DNA of 64,000 nt, taken from positions 21,269,501-21,333,500 of the forward strand of contig CM065392.1 of the NCBI GenBank assembly GCA_033060915.1, read 5' to 3'. This document shows, one piece after another, positions 59,710 through 64,000 of the stretch. A program made the position numbers and the translations under genes. Source of the stretch: Euryodendron excelsum. Lineage: Eukaryota > Streptophyta > Magnoliopsida > Ericales > Pentaphylacaceae. Each line of letters opens with the position of its first letter. The first letter of the stretch is position 1. The notes under the pieces are model-generated. The model was not told where the DNA came from, searched no databases, and worked only from the letters and a program-made list of their open reading frames with translations.

Positions 59710-59904
59710 GATGAAGAAGAGAGAGGGGGTAGTACATAAACATAAAAAGAAAGCCTACCTTCTCTTCTTCTTTTTTTACTTGCTTTGTTTGCTTCACTTT
59801 GCTTGATCCTTGAAAGCTTCCAAGTTGCAGTACTTTGAGTCTTCAACGGAGGCTTTGGAGGCTTGTGTATAAGTGTATGGAATATGTGTAAGCTAAGGTT
59901 AAAG
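59710..59904 (-). mobile_element. 5' LTR of the large minus-strand element, second part (truncated)
   Basis: This is the continuation of 51632-54275, following 40530-40713 of the 3' LTR (AGAGAGAGGGGGTAGTA, CCTTGAAAGCTTCCAAGTTGC). It stops at GGTTAAAG, where another element's LTR begins. The remaining U3, about 1.8 kb, is not in the window. Confidence 0.85.
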
Positions 59905-60663
59905 TGTAGAGACTTAAATTTAAAATTTACTTGAATATTAAAGATGTTTGGTTACAAAGAAAACGCAAGAAAGTACAAGAAAGTGAAAGAAAATACAATA
60001 CAATGAAAGAAAACTACAAATTTTACACCTATACTACAATTATAAAGCTAACTCTAAGCTAAAAATGAAGAAAAATGGAAAAAACCAACGTTGGAGGAGC
60101 TCTCCCGTGGCCCCCTTGCTCAAACTAACTCTAACTACACAAAAAAACCTACCAAAAAACCTTAAAAAGCCACTTCGGATGCAAAAAAAATACAATCTGG
60201 ATGAACAATAACCGTCCGATGAATAGTTACCGTTCAGACGGATGAACAGTGACTGTTCAGGCACACCGTTTGGACGGGCACTATTCACAAATTCGGCCTA
60301 GCAACTTTCTAGCTCTATTTTGACTACCTTAGAGGCCGATTTAGCCGATACACATTAGACGACAAGTTGTAGCTCTTGAAATTTTCTTTCCAATGCCGCA
60401 AAATCAGCTCAATCGGACAACAAAGTGAAAGTTATGACCAAAATACCGAGACGGGCCTGAATTTTCATGAACAAATGATTCGCCTTAAACCCGCTTTGAT
60501 TATTCTTGCTTTCTTTTTACTTTTATTAGCTTATATAACCTACAAAGCACACACAAAATACAATTAATCAAATATTGAACTAAAATAAGATAATTAACTT
60601 CAATCTAAGTCTAACAATGTGCAAATTAAGGGTTTATGATTACACTTTTAGAATGTAATCACA
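59905..60663 (-). mobile_element. LTR of a second Ty3/gypsy lineage (Athila/Tat-like), 759 bp
   Basis: On plus it runs from TGTAGAGACTTAAATTT to GAATGTAATCACA, giving TG...CA ends. On the minus strand it starts TGTGATTACATTC. The purine tract AAGTTGGGGGT directly precedes it on the minus strand. The left flank is the GGTTAAAG of the Ogre-like LTR. It contains repeated GAACAGT/ACTGTTC and CCGTTCAGACGG text near 60200-60290. The start of the same LTR recurs at 63661. Confidence 0.7.
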
Positions 60664-60681
60664 ACCCCCAACTTACATTTT
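60664..60681 (-). other. Polypurine tract and conserved pre-LTR motif (minus strand)
   Basis: Minus strand AATGTAAGTTGGGGGT, with GGGACTAGCAAA just upstream. This is wording I know from the region between pol and the 3' LTR of Athila/Tat-type elements. Confidence 0.6.
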
Positions 60682-62749
60682 GCTAGTCCCTAGCAAATAC
60701 TGTAAAAAACATTGAGGATAATCTCCACTTTCGTAGGAGTCACAGGTGCATTTAGCTTATGCACCAAGCTTTTAAACCCCTAGGTTACCCCTAGTGGACG
60801 AGTGGTGTCTCATGAGGGTTTTCAGTGATGATACCCACAAATATCCTTTTATGAATTGCAAATCAAGATAATAATAAGGAATGAATGCATAATCATACTC
60901 AAGTTAATATTGATGCCACTCCAAACTCCTACCACTCATAAGAATATGCAACAATTCATACAAAAGAGAGGTTCATGTGTGTGGGTGAAGAATCATGCTA
61001 AACAACACAAATGAACTCACTTATGCAAATCCACCCCTTTAAAGTTTTGATTCAATCCTCACCGGACATACACTCGCAATTAAAGTCCCACATGGTTCTC
61101 ACAATGGTTTGCTCAACAGTGGAGTAAATGTAAATAGACAAATCAAGTGAGCATACCAATTACAAAAACCGAAAAGATAGAAGTGTATTGACATTAACAT
61201 AGCTCCATGAAAGAATGTTCAAAGTTAAGCATTGATTTAAAAAAATTGACAAGATATAGCTTATACTCTATTGAAAACTTCAATCAGGCACAACTTGAAT
61301 CAACTATGCCATGTAGAGGTAAAGAGAGCAATGTAGAAGAGGTGAAAGGCATGACATGATGAATGCAAAACAACTACAACTCTCCCTTTTCAACTTTTAA
61401 TACACAAAATCCACTTCTCACTCTTCCCTTGAAATATTTTCAACTTTTGAACTCATCTTTCACTCTTTTCTTCCTCTAATTTCTTTTTTTTTTTTCTTTT
61501 CTTAATTCTTCTTTCTTCTTTTTTTTTTCTTTTCTTACTTCCTTTTTTTTTTCTTTTTTTTTTTCTCCTTTTGTTTCCATCCTTTTATCATCCCTCTTTA
61601 GATTCAACAACTCCTTTTCAAATTATAATATGCTTGTTTGCATTGAATTCCCCAAATCAATCTCTCCTCGCTCTTTCTTTTTTTTTTCTTTAGCAATGCA
61701 AAAAGCCTCTTTTCTCACTTAGGCGTCCCTTTTCAATACAAGAGATGAAATCGCTTTGCACTTTCTAATAAAAGTAGATCAACAAGGGTTAAGTGAAATG
61801 CACGGTTTGGTAATAGAAAACTTATGGCTATGAAGAAGAAAGATAGCATAGAATCATATCCAAAGTTGTACAACCGAAGCATTTCATAGAGTACAAGTGT
61901 CAATATTAAGATTAAAACTCAACTCATGAACCAAATACAAGCATAATGAAGCTATTAAATGAAATGAGAGTGAAGAAACGATCCTTGAGTAAATGTAAAC
62001 ACTCCAAAAGGCAATAATTGCTCTAAAGCTCACAAGGTAACAATCTCCACTAATGTAAGGGTGAAAGTGCCAAGACAAGTAACAAATTGTGTTAAAAAGC
62101 ATAATTGCGCACAATGATGTAATCCCCTCTACAAAAGCATGAATTAAGTAACTCCTACAACATGTTAGGTATGAGGAGTGAATCAACATCATCTTGAATA
62201 AAGATACATGCAATAATTCCTATTTTCCAATCTCAAAAGGCACTTTCACAAGTTAAATGATTGTTTTTTTGTTTTTTTTATAGGGTGCTAAACAAATGAA
62301 CAAAAACAAATTAAACAAAGGAACAAAAACCAAAAAAAAAAATAGAGGCAAAACCCCTATCCCACCACCAACTTAAAATGATTCATTGTCCTCAATGCAT
62401 GAGAACAAAGCATGAAATGCAAATACATTGTGGGAAAAAGAAAATGGGGTGCTTAAGGCACCCCCAACTTAAAATCAGAAACAAACTAAGAAAAACAAAA
62501 AAATAAAACAACTACTCCAACTTCTACCCAAATTAGAGTGAAAAAATCACCCAATGCCACGAATTGAGAATTGACCATCATCCCACACCCCCAACTTAGA
62601 GATTTTAAAAAATTACATACAAATGAGGGAATGTACAATGGCGACCTCCTTGATGACCTCAAGGATATAGCATGAAAGCACATAAGGGTAAAAAGGGTTA
62701 TGGTATGTTAAAAATAAAAAATGATCGTGCACAAATGTGCCAATGAAGT
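60682..62749 (-). mobile_element. Decayed 3' internal region of the second element
   Basis: No domain is recognised. Homopolymer-rich T tracts lie at 61470-61570 and 61679-61690. Near 62363-62400 the minus strand reads CATTGAGGACAATG followed by TTTTAAGTTGGTGG, the typical post-pol text of Athila/Tat elements. Further AAGTTGGGGG copies lie near 62460 and 62590. Between this and the gag-side frames at 62750 onward I see no polymerase, so pol appears deleted. Confidence 0.5.
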
Positions 62750-63229
62750 TCATGCCATAAAGTGCTTAACCCTCCCCTTCTTTTGGTCGGCCATGAAAAT
62801 GATGTTTGGTTCAAAGGTTGGGACATGGAGTTCCAAAGGCTCCGATAGAATAGGACTAGGTGCTAGAGGCGTAAAAATAGGGATCACATGATCCCTAGAC
62901 TTGGTAAGAATGTCCTCTAAATTGTCAACATCCTCATTATCATGCACATTCTCAACATCAAATAAACTAAAGTCATCATTAAGGGTAGACTCATCTATAC
63001 CCCCTTCTTCTTGGTTGGAGTCCCAAATTTTGGACTCCCCTCTCTCACACTCTTCATCCATAAATTTATTTTCAATAATTTTCTCACTTACCTTAGGAAT
63101 GTCTTCCTTAAACTCAAAGTCTTGGGGAATGGTGTTTTGATCAATGATTTTCTCATTCCTATGATTAGTAATGGGATGAGCGAGTTCACTTAGACACCCT
63201 TGGTTAGTAGGAATGATTGGAGATGACAC
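62750..63229 (-). CDS. Unidentified acidic open frame in the second element
   Basis: 159 codons on the element's sense strand. It is Glu/Asp-rich with no zinc finger, protease or polymerase motif (for example FSLFDVENVHDNEDVDNLED). Its position in the gag-side part of the element suggests a remnant of the gag/pol spacer. An ATG is present at 63229. Whether it is translated is unknown. Confidence 0.35.
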   Translation of the reverse strand: MSSPIIPTNQGCLSELAHPITNHRNEKIIDQNTIPQDFEFKEDIPKVSEKIIENKFMDEECERGESKIWDSNQEEGGIDESTLNDDFSLFDVENVHDNEDVDNLEDILTKSRDHVIPIFTPLAPSPILSEPLELHVPTFEPNIIFMADQKKGRVKHFMA

Positions 63230-63305
63230 AAGAGACTTTTCCTCCTCTTACACAACCAAGGTTTGCATTAAAATAGTCAATTGACTCTTTATCTCATTAA
63301 GGCCC

Positions 63306-63554
63306 TCATCTGTTATAGAGTTCACTTCTCCTCGAAATTTTATGGCTTGTTAAAGTGTGTCCTCTAGAGTATCCTCTATATTGCCCACTTGTGTGCCAAT
63401 GTGAGGAGTCTGTGATATTTCTCATAAGGTAAAAATTGGGATTGGGGGTATTCACAATGTGGATTTTGGTTGGGTGGAGGTGGTGCATGGTAATAGTCAA
63501 AGGGCTCTTGAGAAGGGTGAGGCTCAAAATAATGATGTGAATATGTGCTTCGCT
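63306..63554 (-). pseudogene. Possible gag-proximal coding remnant
   Basis: The minus strand reads SHHYFEPHPSQEPFDYYHAP followed by PPPNQNPHCEYPQSQF, a Pro/His/Tyr-rich run like the linkers of plant Ty3/gypsy gag proteins. Stops follow near 63376. Its upstream end fuses at about 63555 with an Ogre-like LTR fragment, so the original start is lost. Confidence 0.4.
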
Positions 63555-63660
63555 TTCCTCGATCCTTGAAAACTTTCAAGTTATAGCACTTTGAGTCTTC
63601 AATAGAGGCTTTGGAGGCTTGTGTATGAGTGTATGGAATATGTATAAGCTAGGGTTAAAG
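63555..63660 (-). mobile_element. Second copy of the Ogre-like LTR fragment
   Basis: It repeats 59800-59904 (TTTGAGTCTTCAA, GGCTTTGGAGGCTTGTGTAT) and ends at the same GGTTAAAG border. It therefore carries the same junction as 59904/59905. Confidence 0.85.
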
Positions 63661-64000
63661 TGTAGAGACTTAAATCTAAAATTTACTTGAATATTAAAGA
63701 TGTTTGGTTACAAAGAAAATGCAAGAAAGTGAAATAAAATACAATACAATGGAAGAAAACTACAAGTTTTACACCTATACTATAATTACAAAGCTAAATC
63801 TAAGCTAAAAATGAAAACATGGAAAAAACCAACCTTGGAGGAGCTCTCCTGCCGCCCCCTTGCTCAAACTAACCCTAACTACACAAAAAAACATACCAAA
63901 AAATCCTAAAAACGCCGCTTCAGACGCAAAAAATACAATCTAGATGAACAATAACTGTCCAAATACCGTTCAGACGGTGCGTCTGACGGCCATCTGAAGT
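63661..64000 (-). mobile_element. Second copy of the Athila/Tat-like LTR, cut by the window end
   Basis: TGTAGAGACTTAAATCTAAA onward matches 59905-60290 with scattered substitutions and a few indels. It runs off the window. It is preceded not by a primer site but by the duplicated Ogre-like LTR fragment, so it is a duplication product rather than the partner 5' LTR. Confidence 0.8.

Overview
The window is plant nuclear DNA, almost certainly from a flowering plant and from a repeat-dense, probably pericentromeric region. I see no intact host gene. Almost every base belongs to nested and decayed LTR retrotransposons. The dominant family is a Ty3/gypsy element of Tat/Ogre type with very large LTRs (about 4.4-5.4 kb). 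LTR ends read TGTAAGCACC...GCGCGACA, the primer site matches a tRNA-Arg 3' end, the polypurine tract ends AAAGAGGGGCAGC, and the gag fragments are Tat/Ogre-like. Two LTR subfamilies share termini but differ inside. I call them A (TATAAATACAGAGCC promoter with GGCGCCACT/AGTGGCGCC dyads) and B (GAGCATCT/AGATGCTC-type dyads and GGTTAACCTAGGG tandem repeats).

Layout, left to right. 1-565 is unassigned. 566-7708 is a deleted minus-strand copy, split at 771 by a plus-strand solo LTR (772-5125). 7709-15443 is a decayed Ty1/copia element on the minus strand (RT, RNase H, LTR, iMet primer site), split by a plus-strand solo LTR (9593-14414). 15513-16055 is a subtilase (SBT) pseudogene fragment, cut by a minus-strand B-type LTR (16056-21016) that carries its polypurine tract and 3' internal region to about 22000. 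22001-35737 is a three-level nest: a plus-strand A LTR, split by a minus-strand B LTR (25006-34866, target duplication TTGTC), itself split by a minus-strand A LTR (27288-32199, target duplication CCTAT). 35738-36908 is a remnant of retroelement internal sequence, followed by 1 kb of a plus-strand B LTR.

37913-59904 is the best-preserved element, on the minus strand. It has a 3' LTR (37913-42485), a 9.1-kb internal region, a tRNA-Arg primer site (51612-51629) and a 5' LTR (51632 onward) that is interrupted by a young solo LTR (54276-59704, target duplication GTTAG). Its internal region holds a decayed gag on the element's sense strand (about 48613-50040). I recognise no reverse transcriptase or integrase. 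On the opposite strand lies a multi-exon gene with a plant mobile domain (about 44340-46204). The dyad module that sits upstream of the LTR TATA box recurs upstream of this antisense gene.

59905-64000 is another Ty3/gypsy lineage (Athila/Tat-like, minus strand). One LTR with its polypurine tract is at 59905-60663, with decayed internal sequence to about 63554. The junction between the Ogre-like LTR and this second LTR then occurs a second time at 63555-64000, 3,756 bp downstream.

Nothing here appears to encode a complete functional protein. The interest lies in retroelement architecture: captured antisense gene, promoter module sharing, a relic primer-site motif inside the LTRs, and nesting order that can be dated.
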